From Aequorivita sp. (GTDB lineage: Bacteria; Bacteroidota; Bacteroidia; Flavobacteriales; Flavobacteriaceae), in NCBI GenBank assembly GCA_002733915.1, contig NVXN01000014.1:65786-74486 (forward strand): a stretch of 8,701 bases of DNA, given 5' to 3'. Position 1 is the stretch's first letter, and each line of letters starts with the position of its first letter. The translations under genes and the position numbers were made by a program. Positions 1 through 6,762 of this stretch are shown one piece after another. The notes below the pieces were generated by a model. That model searched no databases, was not told the origin of the DNA, and saw only the letters and a list, made by a program, of their open reading frames with translations.

Positions 1-99
1 AACCAATCTGCCCCTTAGATCATAAATCTCAAGACGTTCTAGTTCCATAGCCTGAGGGTTGCTTATGTTCAGCACATCCTTTGCAGGCACCGGATACAT
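1..99 (-). other. T9SS type A C-terminal sorting domain, partial
   Basis: Residues 2023-2055 start Met-Tyr-Pro-Val-Pro-Ala-Lys-Asp-Val-Leu-Asn-Ile-Ser-Asn and continue to Leu-Glu-Ile-Tyr-Asp-Leu-Arg-Gly-Arg-Leu-Val at the window edge. This is the standard first half of the Por secretion tail (TIGR04183 type). In most members the third position after Met is Asn (Tyr-Pro-Asn-Pro); here it is Val, a tolerated variant. The second half lies to the left of the window. Confidence 0.93.
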
Positions 100-3000
100 C
101 GCAACGCTTGCAAGGTTCTGTTGGTTATCGCCTGTGCCAAGTACGGTATCCACCGTAAGCTCAAACTCGCAAGTGCCCACGTTTCCGTATTCGTCGGTAG
201 CTGTTAGCGTGATGGTATAAGTGCCATCGGGTAGCGCTGTTCCAACAGCCGGGTCTTGGGTAGTAATTGTTATTGGATCAGTACAATTATCAATTGCTGT
301 CGCCTCACCCGTTGCGAAGTAATCCGGAACGATGTAAAACAGGTTGCCAGCTCCAGGGTCTACAGTTTGGTCTGCTGGACAGACAACCACTGGTGCAAGG
401 TTGTCAACAACAGTTACAACCGCAGTACAGGTAGAGAGGTTTCCATTGTTATCTTGGCTGAAAACTTGTACGGTTACCGGAGTACCGATATCTGCACAAC
501 TGAACTGGGTTATGTCCACAGCGACTGTAAAGATGCCACATGCATCATCATTGGATGCTATCACATCATTTGGATCAAGGGTAGCGGTTCCGTCCGCACC
601 AAGTTCCAAAGTGAAGTCTTGACAGACAAGAACTGGGCTTGTATTATCTTCTACAGTTACTGTTGCGGTACAAGTTGCAGTGTTTCCATTAACATCCGTT
701 ACAGTCAATATTACAGTGTTGTCACCTATGTTTGAACAATCGAAAGTATCGATGTCAAGGTCGTAACTGGCGATACCGCAAGCATCTGTGCTTCCGTTGT
801 CTATATCCGTTCCCGCGATGGTTACGGTGCCCGTTACCGGATCCAATTCTACTGTGATATCTTGACAAACCACTACCGGAGCGGTAACATCCTCAACCGT
901 TACAATTGCCGTACAGGTACTAGTATTACCATTTACATCTGTTACTGTCAAAATTACATTGTTGTCACCAACATCAGAACAGTCAAATGTATCGATGTCA
1001 ATTGAAATATCTGCCACCCCACAGTTATCTGTGCTTCCTCCATCAATATCGGCCGCTGTAATGCTAGCGTTTCCGCTTGCATCGAGCTGAATGGTGATGT
1101 TCTGACATACAGCCATTGGAGCCTCATTATCAACTACTGTAATGGTAAAACTACAAGTACTTACGTTTCCGTTTACATCGGTTGCAGTGAACTCAATTGT
1201 ATTCACTCCCACAGGGAATTGGCTTCCGCTAGGATCACCCATAGTTTGAACTACCGTATCCACGCCACAGTTGTCCAGTGTAAAAGGCATCGGGAAACTC
1301 ACTGCTGCTGAACAAATACCAACAGTTGTATTGACCATAATATCTCCCGGACATACAATTGTCGGTGGGATGCTGTCCTCTACAGTTACTATAGTAGTAC
1401 ATTGCGAACTGTTTCCGTTCACGTCTGTCACTGTTAGTGTAACGGTGTTTGGACCTACATTGCTGCAGTCAAAATCAGTTATATCTATTGAGGTATTTGC
1501 TATTCCGCAGGCATCCGTACTTCCATTGTCTATATCGGCAACGATAATACTCGCCATTCCGTTCGCGTCGAGCTGCACAGTGAATGGAGCTGCGCAATTA
1601 GCCACCGGGGCTACATTGTCCTCAACCGTTACAATAGTTGTACAGATTGAACTGTTTCCGTTAACATCGGTTACCGTTAGAGTGACTGTATTCGGACCTA
1701 CGTCGGCACAGGTGAAACTTGTAATATCTATCACCGTGCTTGCGATAGTGCAATTATCAGTACTTCCATTATCAATGTCTGCTACCGTGATGCTTGCATC
1801 TCCGTTGGCATCCAATTGAATTGTGAAAGGTGCGGCACAGTTTGCGATTGGTGCTTCGTTATCGTTTATTGTTATATCAAAACTACAGCTTGCTGTATTG
1901 CCAGATGCATCGGTCACCACAAAGGTATTAGTTGTTGTTCCCACTGGGAAAGTTGATCCACTTGCAAGACCAGCTGTCTGGATTGTGGTTGAACCAGAGC
2001 AATTATCAGTTCCAACTGGAGCAGAATATAATACAACCGCTCCGCAAATTCCGGGATCGTTATTTTGTATAATATTTCCAGGGCAAGTGATTGCTGGCGC
2101 TTCGGTATCGTTTACAGTAACATCAAAACTACAGGTTGCAGTGTTTCCTGAACTATCGGTTACCACAAAAGTGTTAGTTGTTGTTCCTATTGGGAATGTA
2201 CTCCCTGAAGGAAGACCAGCTGTTTGATTAGGCACCAAAACTGTATTCCAAGTAATTGTAATTTCACCGTTGCCGGATCTCACTCCTGCAGTTGCAGTTC
2301 CGTTATTTACACCTCCTATATACGAAGTGCCACCAGCACCGCCACCGCCAGACCAAGCGCCACCACCACCACCAGCACCGCCGCCGCCGCCGCCGCCAGC
2401 ATAATAGCCACCGCCGCCACCGCCGCCGCCAGAACCAGTAAAACCCGAACATCCTATCTTTCCATCACCGCCATTTCCACCAATGGCTAATACACCATTA
2501 ATTCCTGGGCCTCCAGTATCTCCGCAGTTAGAATTTCCAGTTCCGCCGTTTCCGCCCATTGTATCGGTTGCGCCAATGCCTCCAGTTCCTCCAGGACCGC
2601 ATCCACTTCCGGTAATTCCAGAACCTCCTAAACTAATATCACCACCATTTCCACCGTTTCCTCCGGGTCCAGATGCACATGATCCCTGGGGACCTCCAGT
2701 ACCACCACCACCGCCTGCGGCAACGAGAACTCTATCATTTATAGTTCCTGGAGTTGTTCTTATATCACTAGCTCCTCCACCGTGACCTGAAGTATTAGGG
2801 CCACTAACTCCTGGGCTACCACCTCCATTAAAACCGTCGCTTCCTCCTACGTATATTGACAAGACTTCACCCGGTGTTACCGAAAGTTCTCCGCTCGCCA
2901 TAGCTCCCAAGCCCCCAATACCAACAATTCCACCAACTCCAGATTCTCCTTGCGCGCCAAATGCTTCAATCATAATAGAAGTAACCCCCGCAGGTACAGT

Positions 3001-6000
3001 CCAATTTTGGACGCTACCCGAATATGTAAAGGTTTGTGAAACTGGAGCTCCAGAGCTACAATTATCTGCAGTCGTTACTGTATAATTCACTACAGCCCCA
3101 CAAATGCCCGGATCATTATCAACTATAAAATCCCCAGGGCATGTAATTGTTGGTGCGATATTGTCTTCTACAGTTACTGTAGTTGTACAGGTAGAAGTAT
3201 TTCCATTTACATCAGTAACAGTAAGTGTAACCGTATTATCTCCAATTTCCGCACATGAGAATGTGTCTGGGGAAACTGAAAGTGTAGCAATTCCGCAGGC
3301 ATCTGTTGAACCTCCATCTACATCAGCGCCCGTAATGGTTACGGTGCCATTTGCGTCAAGTTGTGCCGTAAAGGGTTGGCAAGTTGCCGTAGGAGCAATA
3401 TTATCTTCAACAGTTACTGTTGAAGTACAGACAGCACTGTTTCCATTAGGATCTGTAACAGTTAGGGTTATTGTGTTATCTCCAACATCGGCACAGGTAA
3501 AGTTAGTTTGACTTGCTGAAAAGGTTAAGTTTCCAGAAGAAGGCAAATTGTAAAATTCAATTCCTCTAAAGTCCTGCGGACCTGTCCCTAATAAAGTAGA
3601 AACTCCTGTGGTTGTAATACTTATAAATTCACTATTAATATTTGTAACAATAAATTCTCCACTTCCTAAATATTGTGCGCCGAAAACTTCACTGCTACTA
3701 TACCCAGATAACGGAATGTTTGTTACCACTAAAGTATTTGGATCAATACTTTCAAAAACCGGTGTACCTAAACCTGACCAATGATATATAAGTCCATCAT
3801 CTGGATTGAAAGCTATCACTTCACCATCATCACCATTCCCCAATGTTAGCACCTGTGTTATAGCACCATTACTTGTGTTAATGGTATACAAGGTTTCTGG
3901 TGTTGTAGAGCCATCACCGCTTACTCCATATAGAGTTCCCGATGCATCAAAAGTAATTCCCGCAAAATTTTCTGGAAAATTAGGCCCAATGGTAGTAGCT
4001 ACTCCTGTAATTGGATCTAAAGTTGCCAATCTTCTACCCCCTGAAGCTGGTTTAACTATTATATAGTATAAATTATCAATAGGACTTTTATCCATACCGT
4101 TTACACCATTTACAGCTGTGCCCCCCACGGTTATTGTTATGTCAGGGCTTACAGAAGCATAAGTAGTAGGGTCTAAGAATCTTAGAAAAGCATCAAAAGG
4201 AGAAGCCGTAATTAACACTGGGTCTCCGGCACAATTATCAGAAGAGCCGCCGTCAAGACTTGCAGGATCTAGCACTATATTTCCGGTAGCATCTAGTTGT
4301 AATGTTACATTTTGGCAAACTGCTGTTGGCGCAATATTATCTTCAACGGTTACTGTAGCGGTACAGGTATCAAAATTTCCAGCTGCGTCGGTTACTGTAA
4401 GCGTAACTGTGTTTGGACCAACTTCTGCACAACTAAAAGTATCGATATCTATGGAATAAGAAACAATTCCAACATTATCTGTTGAGCCACCATCCACATC
4501 GGCAGCAACAATAGTTACTGAGCCGGAAGCATCAAGTTGTACGGTAATATTTTGACATACAGCTACTGGGGGTTCCGTATCGTCAGGCAATATAGTATAT
4601 ATACATCCTGATTGAGCAGTAGGAACAAATTCAGCAGTATCATTATTAATCCAATATTGAATGTCATTGATTATTGCAGCCAATTCACTAGCTGTACCTG
4701 TAATAGGAAATCCCCCGGGCACAGAACTACAATCAAACTGCCAGTTGTCAACTTCTGTTTCGGGAGTCCCTGCAACATAAAGTCTAATAGCGTTTACCCC
4801 ATTGGTTAATTGATCCGGTAAGGCTGTAGTTGTATTTGAAGTATTTGCTCCATCCCAATCGGCATCTGTAGTTACACCGGGGTCTACATTACTGTGAATT
4901 CCAGTAATAAAAGTTGGTGAAGCCGCTGTGCCTTGATAAGCAAATAATTGATCACCAATAGAAGATAAAACACTTCCAGACATAAAACTTCCTGGTAAAG
5001 TAACAATATCGCCCGCATTCATTGCAGAGGGAGCATACCAAGTTGCGCTACCATCGCCGCCAGAACCTGCGCAAGAAATAGTATTGGGGTTTGAAACACC
5101 GCAATCTGTAAATTTAATATTTGTTCCAGCGATTATGTCTTTCAAAATTATAAATGCAAACCCATCATTTCCATCCAAGTTAAAACCTACGAATGCGATA
5201 TCACCGGGATTCAAAGTTGTAGCGGGTGGTTCGTTTATGGTTACAGGTATAGTACATGTAGCAATATTTCCAGCTTCATCTGTAGCAGTTAAAACAACTG
5301 AATATACTCCTACTCCAACCATTGTTCCCGCTGTTGGTGATTGAGTAATTGTTATGTTAGCCGGTATTGAAACATTATCTGTTGCGGTAGTTCCAGTTAC
5401 TAAATCTGGTATAGCAGCCATGCCGTTAACACCTGCAATAATTGGAGCCGGTGTGGGGGCGCATGTAATAACAGGCGGGGTAGTATCGCCACCTCCACTA
5501 ATTGTAAAGGTACATCCGGCTTCCAGCGCTGGATTGTAAGGGGTAGTATTGTCACTTACCCAATTTGCTCTATTATTTACGATAGCTCTTATTTGAGCTG
5601 CTGTTCCCGAAACAGGCCCCCCTGCCACTGCACAGCTAAACTGCCAGTTGTCTGATTCAGGAATTAAACGAACTGCAGTTGTTCCTGTCACCAAGGCATT
5701 TGGAAGAGCCGATGTTGAGTTGGAGGTTGCCGCTCCATCCCAATTAGCATCATTTCCAGAATCATCGTTATACTGTAACCCTGCAATAAATGTGGGCGCT
5801 GCAGTTGAACCTTGAATAGCAAAAAGCTGATCGCCAATACTACTGAAAGCTGCTGGAAATAGCGGCCCCATATCAATGGTTACAACTTCTCCAGCGGTTC
5901 TGGCCACCCCTGAAGTCCAAGTAAATTCGCCATCACCATTGGTAGCAAAAAAACCAGTGCCGTCATTCCAGCCCATGTCGGTAAATATAATGGTAGTCGC

Positions 6001-6165
6001 AGCATCAATATCTTTTAAGAGAACAAAGGCTACGGTATCCTCGGTGTTAGTTGCACCATCAGAATTACTTCCAACAAAAGCAATATCTCCAGCAGTTAAA
6101 ACCGTTTGGCTATTGACCAAAAAAGTAGCAAAAAGCAATAAAATTAATATCGTAGTTTTTTTCAT
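1..6165 (-). CDS. Giant T9SS-secreted HYR-repeat surface protein, C-terminus cut by window edge
   Basis: The minus strand is open from an ATG at 6165 to position 1, 2055 codons without a stop; the stop lies outside the window. The product starts with a signal peptide (residues 1-20) and ends in the first 33 residues of a type IX sorting domain (2023 on), so export through Sec and then T9SS to the cell surface or medium is expected. In order: module A1 (21-226), HYR unit 1 (227-316), module A2 (317-527), and HYR-type units 2-13 (528-2006). Unit 3 is interrupted by a propeller-like domain (656-878) and unit 5 by a glycine-rich domain (1044-1308). HYR units are Ig-like folds used in adhesion; no catalytic domain is recognised. 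An adhesin or structural surface role is inferred. The start is fixed by the signal peptide. It is probably the last gene of a four-gene operon. Only about 40-50 residues should be missing at the C-terminus, judging from usual sorting-domain length. Confidence 0.93.
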   Translation of the reverse strand, partial: MKKTTILILLLFATFLVNSQTVLTAGDIAFVGSNSDGATNTEDTVAFVLLKDIDAATTIIFTDMGWNDGTGFFATNGDGEFTWTSGVARTAGEVVTIDMGPLFPAAFSSIGDQLFAIQGSTAAPTFIAGLQYNDDSGNDANWDGAATSNSTSALPNALVTGTTAVRLIPESDNWQFSCAVAGGPVSGTAAQIRAIVNNRANWVSDNTTPYNPALEAGCTFTISGGGDTTPPVITCAPTPAPIIAGVNGMAAIPDLVTGTTATDNVSIPANITITQSPTAGTMVGVGVYSVVLTATDEAGNIATCTIPVTINEPPATTLNPGDIAFVGFNLDGNDGFAFIILKDIIAGTNIKFTDCGVSNPNTISCAGSGGDGSATWYAPSAMNAGDIVTLPGSFMSGSVLSSIGDQLFAYQGTAASPTFITGIHSNVDPGVTTDADWDGANTSNTTTALPDQLTNGVNAIRLYVAGTPETEVDNWQFDCSSVPGGFPITGTASELAAIINDIQYWINNDTAEFVPTAQSGCIYTILPDDTEPPVAVCQNITVQLDASGSVTIVAADVDGGSTDNVGIVSYSIDIDTFSCAEVGPNTVTLTVTDAAGNFDTCTATVTVEDNIAPTAVCQNVTLQLDATGNIVLDPASLDGGSSDNCAGDPVLITASPFDAFLRFLDPTTYASVSPDITITVGGTAVNGVNGMDKSPIDNLYYIIVKPASGGRRLATLDPITGVATTIGPNFPENFAGITFDASGTLYGVSGDGSTTPETLYTINTSNGAITQVLTLGNGDDGEVIAFNPDDGLIYHWSGLGTPVFESIDPNTLVVTNIPLSGYSSSEVFGAQYLGSGEFIVTNINSEFISITTTGVSTLLGTGPQDFRGIEFYNLPSSGNLTFSASQTNFTCADVGDNTITLTVTDPNGNSAVCTSTVTVEDNIAPTATCQPFTAQLDANGTVTITGADVDGGSTDACGIATLSVSPDTFSCAEIGDNTVTLTVTDVNGNTSTCTTTVTVEDNIAPTITCPGDFIVDNDPGICGAVVNYTVTTADNCSSGAPVSQTFTYSGSVQNWTVPAGVTSIMIEAFGAQGESGVGGIVGIGGLGAMASGELSVTPGEVLSIYVGGSDGFNGGGSPGVSGPNTSGHGGGASDIRTTPGTINDRVLVAAGGGGGTGGPQGSCASGPGGNGGNGGDISLGGSGITGSGCGPGGTGGIGATDTMGGNGGTGNSNCGDTGGPGINGVLAIGGNGGDGKIGCSGFTGSGGGGGGGGYYAGGGGGGGAGGGGGAWSGGGGAGGTSYIGGVNNGTATAGVRSGNGEITITWNTVLVPNQTAGLPSGSTFPIGTTTNTFVVTDSSGNTATCSFDVTVNDTEAPAITCPGNIIQNNDPGICGAVVLYSAPVGTDNCSGSTTIQTAGLASGSTFPVGTTTNTFVVTDASGNTASCSFDITINDNEAPIANCAAPFTIQLDANGDASITVADIDNGSTDNCTIASTVIDITSFTCADVGPNTVTLTVTDVNGNSSICTTIVTVEDNVAPVANCAAPFTVQLDANGMASIIVADIDNGSTDACGIANTSIDITDFDCSNVGPNTVTLTVTDVNGNSSQCTTIVTVEDSIPPTIVCPGDIMVNTTVGICSAAVSFPMPFTLDNCGVDTVVQTMGDPSGSQFPVGVNTIEFTATDVNGNVSTCSFTITVVDNEAPMAVCQNITIQLDASGNASITAADIDGGSTDNCGVADISIDIDTFDCSDVGDNNVILTVTDVNGNTSTCTAIVTVEDVTAPVVVCQDITVELDPVTGTVTIAGTDIDNGSTDACGIASYDLDIDTFDCSNIGDNTVILTVTDVNGNTATCTATVTVEDNTSPVLVCQDFTLELGADGTATLDPNDVIASNDDACGIFTVAVDITQFSCADIGTPVTVQVFSQDNNGNLSTCTAVVTVVDNLAPVVVCPADQTVDPGAGNLFYIVPDYFATGEATAIDNCTDPITITTQDPAVGTALPDGTYTITLTATDEYGNVGTCEFELTVDTVLGTGDNQQNLASVAMYPVPAKDVLNISNPQAMELERLEIYDLRGRLV
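148..2109 (-). repeat. Eight consecutive uninterrupted HYR-type units (units 6-13)
   Basis: Residues 1353-2006. The acidic start of each unit falls at residues 1353, 1435, 1516, 1597, 1679, 1759, 1840 and 1921, a period of 80-82 residues (about 243 bases). Units 6, 9 and 13 are canonical HYR (Cys-Pro-Gly or Cys-Pro-Ala, Phe-Pro-Val-Gly or similar). Units 7, 8, 10, 11 and 12 are the variant form with Leu-Asp-Ala-Asn-Gly or similar, Ser-Thr-Asp-Asn/Ala-Cys, Phe-x-Cys, and Val-Thr-Asp-Val-Asn-Gly-Asn. Each generally has a Cys near the start, in the centre and near the end, suggesting disulfides in the exported protein. Confidence 0.88.
2242..3036 (-). other. ALK-type glycine-rich domain nested inside HYR unit 5
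   Basis: Residues 1044-1308. It opens with Phe-Thr-Tyr-Ser-Gly, Trp-Thr-Val-Pro-Ala-Gly-Val-Thr-Ser-Ile and Glu-Ala-Phe-Gly-Ala-Gln-Gly, then Val-Thr-Pro-Gly-Glu, Ile-Tyr-Val-Gly-Gly, Gly-Gly-Gly-Ala-Ser-Asp-Ile-Arg (Asp1134-Arg1136), and Asp-Arg-Val-Leu-Val-Ala-Ala-Gly-Gly-Gly (from 1144). Long polyglycine runs follow and it closes with Tyr-Ile-Gly-Gly and Ile-Thr-Ile-Thr-Trp. This order matches the glycine-rich domain known from ALK/LTK receptors and found in many bacterial surface proteins, built around packed polyglycine helices. Ligand-binding or structural use is likely; the partner is unknown. Confidence 0.8.
2329..2432 (-). repeat. GGC/GGT polyglycine codon tract
   Basis: On the coding strand this stretch is nearly pure GGC and GGT codons, broken by a few Ala, Tyr, Trp and Ser codons. 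The longest run is six GGC plus flanking GGT codons. It encodes the polyglycine core of the glycine-rich domain. Such triplet tracts are prone to slippage in steps that keep the reading frame, and the coding strand is rich in GG pairs. Confidence 0.8.
3166..3405 (-). repeat. HYR-like unit 4
   Basis: Residues 921-1000, 80 residues, complete. It has Gln-Leu-Asp-Ala-Asn-Gly, Gly-Gly-Ser-Thr-Asp-Ala-Cys, Phe-Ser-Cys, Val-Thr-Asp-Val-Asn-Gly-Asn and Val-Glu-Asp-Asn. It sits between the two interrupted units and serves as the reference for how an uninterrupted unit runs across the Asp-Ala-Cys position. Confidence 0.8.
3406..4341 (-). repeat. HYR-like unit 3, split by a propeller-like insert
   Basis: Residues 609-920. 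The first half runs from Cys-Gln-Asn-Val to Asp-Asn-Cys (Cys645). The second half resumes at about residue 879 with Phe-Thr-Cys (Cys891) and finishes as a normal unit with Val-Thr-Asp-Pro-Asn-Gly-Asn and Val-Glu-Asp-Asn. The unit is therefore complete but interrupted by some 223 residues. The other uninterrupted units are 80-82 residues long. Confidence 0.75.
3532..4200 (-). other. Beta-propeller-like domain nested inside HYR-like unit 3
   Basis: Approximately residues 656-878. The stretch contains recurring blade-like phrases: Leu-Tyr-Tyr-Ile, Leu-Asp-Pro-Ile-Thr-Gly, Gly-Ile-Thr-Phe-Asp-Ala-Ser-Gly-Thr-Leu-Tyr-Gly-Val, Leu-Tyr-Thr-Ile-Asn-Thr-Ser-Asn-Gly, Ile-Ala-Phe-Asn-Pro-Asp-Asp-Gly-Leu-Ile-Tyr, and Ile-Asp-Pro-Asn-Thr-Leu. 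This is typical of WD40/lactonase-like propeller sequences in secreted Bacteroidota proteins. No metal site or catalytic set is evident, so a binding role is more likely than an enzymatic one. Boundaries are by eye. Confidence 0.6.
4342..4584 (-). repeat. HYR-like unit 2
   Basis: Residues 528-608, 81 residues. It is the first of the 'Cys-Gln-Asn' variant units, with the order Cys-Gln-Asn-Ile-Thr, Gln-Leu-Asp-Ala-Ser-Gly, Gly-Gly-Ser-Thr-Asp-Asn, Phe-Ser-Cys, Val-Thr-Asp-Ala-Ala-Gly-Asn, Thr-Cys and Val-Glu-Asp-Asn. Valine stands where sister units have the central cysteine. Confidence 0.8.
4585..5217 (-). other. N-terminal module A, copy 2 (GDIAFVG module)
   Basis: Residues 317-527. It repeats the landmarks of copy 1 in the same order: Gly-Asp-Ile-Ala-Phe-Val-Gly at 321-327, then Phe-Thr-Asp, Ser-Ile-Gly-Asp-Gln-Leu-Phe-Ala, Asp-Ala-Asp-Trp-Asp-Gly-Ala, and Asp-Asn-Trp-Gln-Phe-Asp-Cys with Cys479. 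The two copies are clearly homologous but well diverged, so the duplication is old. Function is not recognised. Confidence 0.6.
5218..5487 (-). repeat. HYR-type unit 1, between the two A modules
   Basis: Residues 227-316, starting Asp-Thr-Thr-Pro-Pro-Val-Ile-Thr-Cys and ending with the typical HYR tail (Thr-Asp-Glu-Ala-Gly-Asn, then Thr-Cys and a final beta strand). It lacks the central cysteine that most later units carry after Asp-Asn. It links the two copies of module A. Confidence 0.75.
5488..6105 (-). other. N-terminal module A, copy 1 (GDIAFVG module)
   Basis: Residues 21-226 of the giant protein. The module opens with Gly-Asp-Ile-Ala-Phe-Val-Gly and holds further landmarks shared with copy 2: a Leu-Lys-Asp-Ile segment, Phe-Thr-Asp, Ser-Ile-Gly-Asp-Gln-Leu-Phe-Ala, Pro-Thr-Phe-Ile, Asp-Trp-Asp-Gly-Ala or a close variant, and Asp-Asn-Trp-Gln-Phe followed by a cysteine (Cys178). 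I recognise the pattern as recurring in bacterial exoproteins but cannot assign a named family or function. It is predicted to be beta-rich. Confidence 0.6.
6106..6165 (-). other. Sec signal peptide of the giant HYR protein
   Basis: Residues 1-20 begin with Met-Lys-Lys-Thr-Thr, followed by a hydrophobic core rich in Ile, Leu and Phe, and end with Asn-Ser-Gln. Cleavage near residue 19-20 gives a mature protein starting at about Thr21. Ending on a Ser-Gln or Ala-Gln pair is common in flavobacterial exported proteins. There is no lipobox cysteine, so it is not a lipoprotein. Confidence 0.85.
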
Positions 6166-6188
6166 GATGTTTAGAGTTTTGGTTAAGT

Positions 6189-6206
6189 TAAATCTGGGGA
6201 GATTTA
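6189..6206 (-). other. Small hairpin between collar gene and giant HYR gene
   Basis: A perfect 7-bp stem (TAAATCT and AGATTTA) encloses a 4-base loop in the 58-base gap before the giant gene. On the minus-strand transcript the loop is CCCC. No run of U follows, so it does not look like an intrinsic terminator. It could affect mRNA processing or translation of the giant gene, or be chance in AT-rich sequence. Confidence 0.3.
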
Positions 6207-6223
6207 TTAATTAGGATGTTGTT

Positions 6224-6739
6224 TTAATTTCTTGAAGGAAAGACTCCTTGTAGTGCAATTATATATCTAACCACCATATAGGGCTGCATATTGTTTACTG
6301 CTTGACCTCCTCCTATATTGGCTACTGATGTATTTGACATTGCCACATCAGAAGAATCGCCAAAGGCATTTGTACCGTCCCCAGCAATGAAAGCACCGTT
6401 TGGGTCATCGGTAGTCCCTTCAGCTTTCGCATTTATAGCATGCCCGTGTGATGGCATTTGTGCAACGGTTAAGGTATTGGTTTCTGCACCCGATCTTTGA
6501 CCCATTTGCCGGGGAGTAAGGCCAGGACCGGAACCCGTGTGTACTGCAACTCTTCCTCTTAGTTCTGGTAGACCAAAAGTAGTTCGGCCATCACCTCCAT
6601 AGGTCGTTCCTAGCAAAGAAAAAAGAGCCTGGTTTGAATTAATTGGCAATAATTGACCATCACAATTGGCCCAAAACCGTGGATTAAAATTACCTCCAAA
6701 CATGGAGATTTCTGCAAGAGTTGGATCTGATATTGACAT
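6224..6739 (-). CDS. Phage tail collar domain protein, copy 2
   Basis: 171 residues. The N-terminal part (about 8-65) is a standard tail-collar domain: Glu-Ile-Ser-Met-Phe-Gly-Gly, Trp-Ala-Asn-Cys-Asp-Gly-Gln-Leu-Leu-Pro-Ile, Gln-Ala-Leu-Phe-Ser-Leu-Leu-Gly-Thr-Thr-Tyr-Gly-Gly-Asp-Gly, and Phe-Gly-Leu-Pro-Glu-Leu-Arg-Gly-Arg. It is followed by Pro-Gly-Leu-Thr-Pro-Arg, Thr-Leu-Thr-Val-Ala-Gln-Met-Pro-Ser-His-Gly-His and a C-terminal Met-Gln-Pro-Tyr block. Full-length proteins of this size are often annotated as microcystin-dependent protein or tail-fibre protein. There is no signal peptide. It differs from the upstream copy at 18 positions by eye, with no gaps. It lies 23 bases after copy 1 and 58 before the giant gene. 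Function outside phage tails is not established; an extracellular or structural role is inferred only from the family. Confidence 0.9.
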   Translation of the reverse strand: MSISDPTLAEISMFGGNFNPRFWANCDGQLLPINSNQALFSLLGTTYGGDGRTTFGLPELRGRVAVHTGSGPGLTPRQMGQRSGAETNTLTVAQMPSHGHAINAKAEGTTDDPNGAFIAGDGTNAFGDSSDVAMSNTSVANIGGGQAVNNMQPYMVVRYIIALQGVFPSRN

Positions 6740-6762
6740 ATCTTAATTATTAATAAGGTTAT

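Larger units (their letters stand above)
2110..3165 (-). repeat. HYR unit 5, split by a glycine-rich insert
   Basis: Residues 1001-1352. The first half is a canonical HYR start (Ile-Thr-Cys-Pro-Gly-Asp, Pro-Gly-Ile-Cys-Gly-Ala-Val-Val) up to Asp-Asn-Cys (Cys1036). The second half resumes at about 1309 with Gln-Thr-Ala-Gly-Leu-Pro-Ser-Gly-Ser-Thr-Phe-Pro. It matches the uninterrupted unit 6 almost residue for residue, which defines the insert clearly. Confidence 0.8.

Noticed and set aside
148..2109. CRISPR-like or satellite reading of the regular repeat spacing
   Set aside because: The period of about 243 bases is a codon-level protein repeat with diverged DNA, not short identical repeats with unique spacers.
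2483..2785. Proline-rich 100-residue plus-strand frame
   Set aside because: It is the antisense reading of glycine codons in the glycine-rich domain; GGN read backwards gives NCC, which yields runs of Pro or Ala depending on frame.
5688..5876. Minus-strand 62-codon frame
   Set aside because: It is out of frame within module A copy 1 of the giant protein and has no recognisable sequence.
6189..6206. Intrinsic terminator between the collar genes and the giant gene
   Set aside because: The stem is short and AT-rich and no U run follows on the minus-strand transcript, so it is listed only as a small hairpin.
256..6214. Many plus-strand open frames of 60-180 codons opposite the giant gene, for example 1271-1819, 1823-2227, 3104-3511 and 5876-6214
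   Set aside because: They lie fully or mostly antisense to one uninterrupted 2055-codon frame with clear domains. Their translations are repetitive Ser/Thr/Val text caused by the HYR codon pattern on the other strand.
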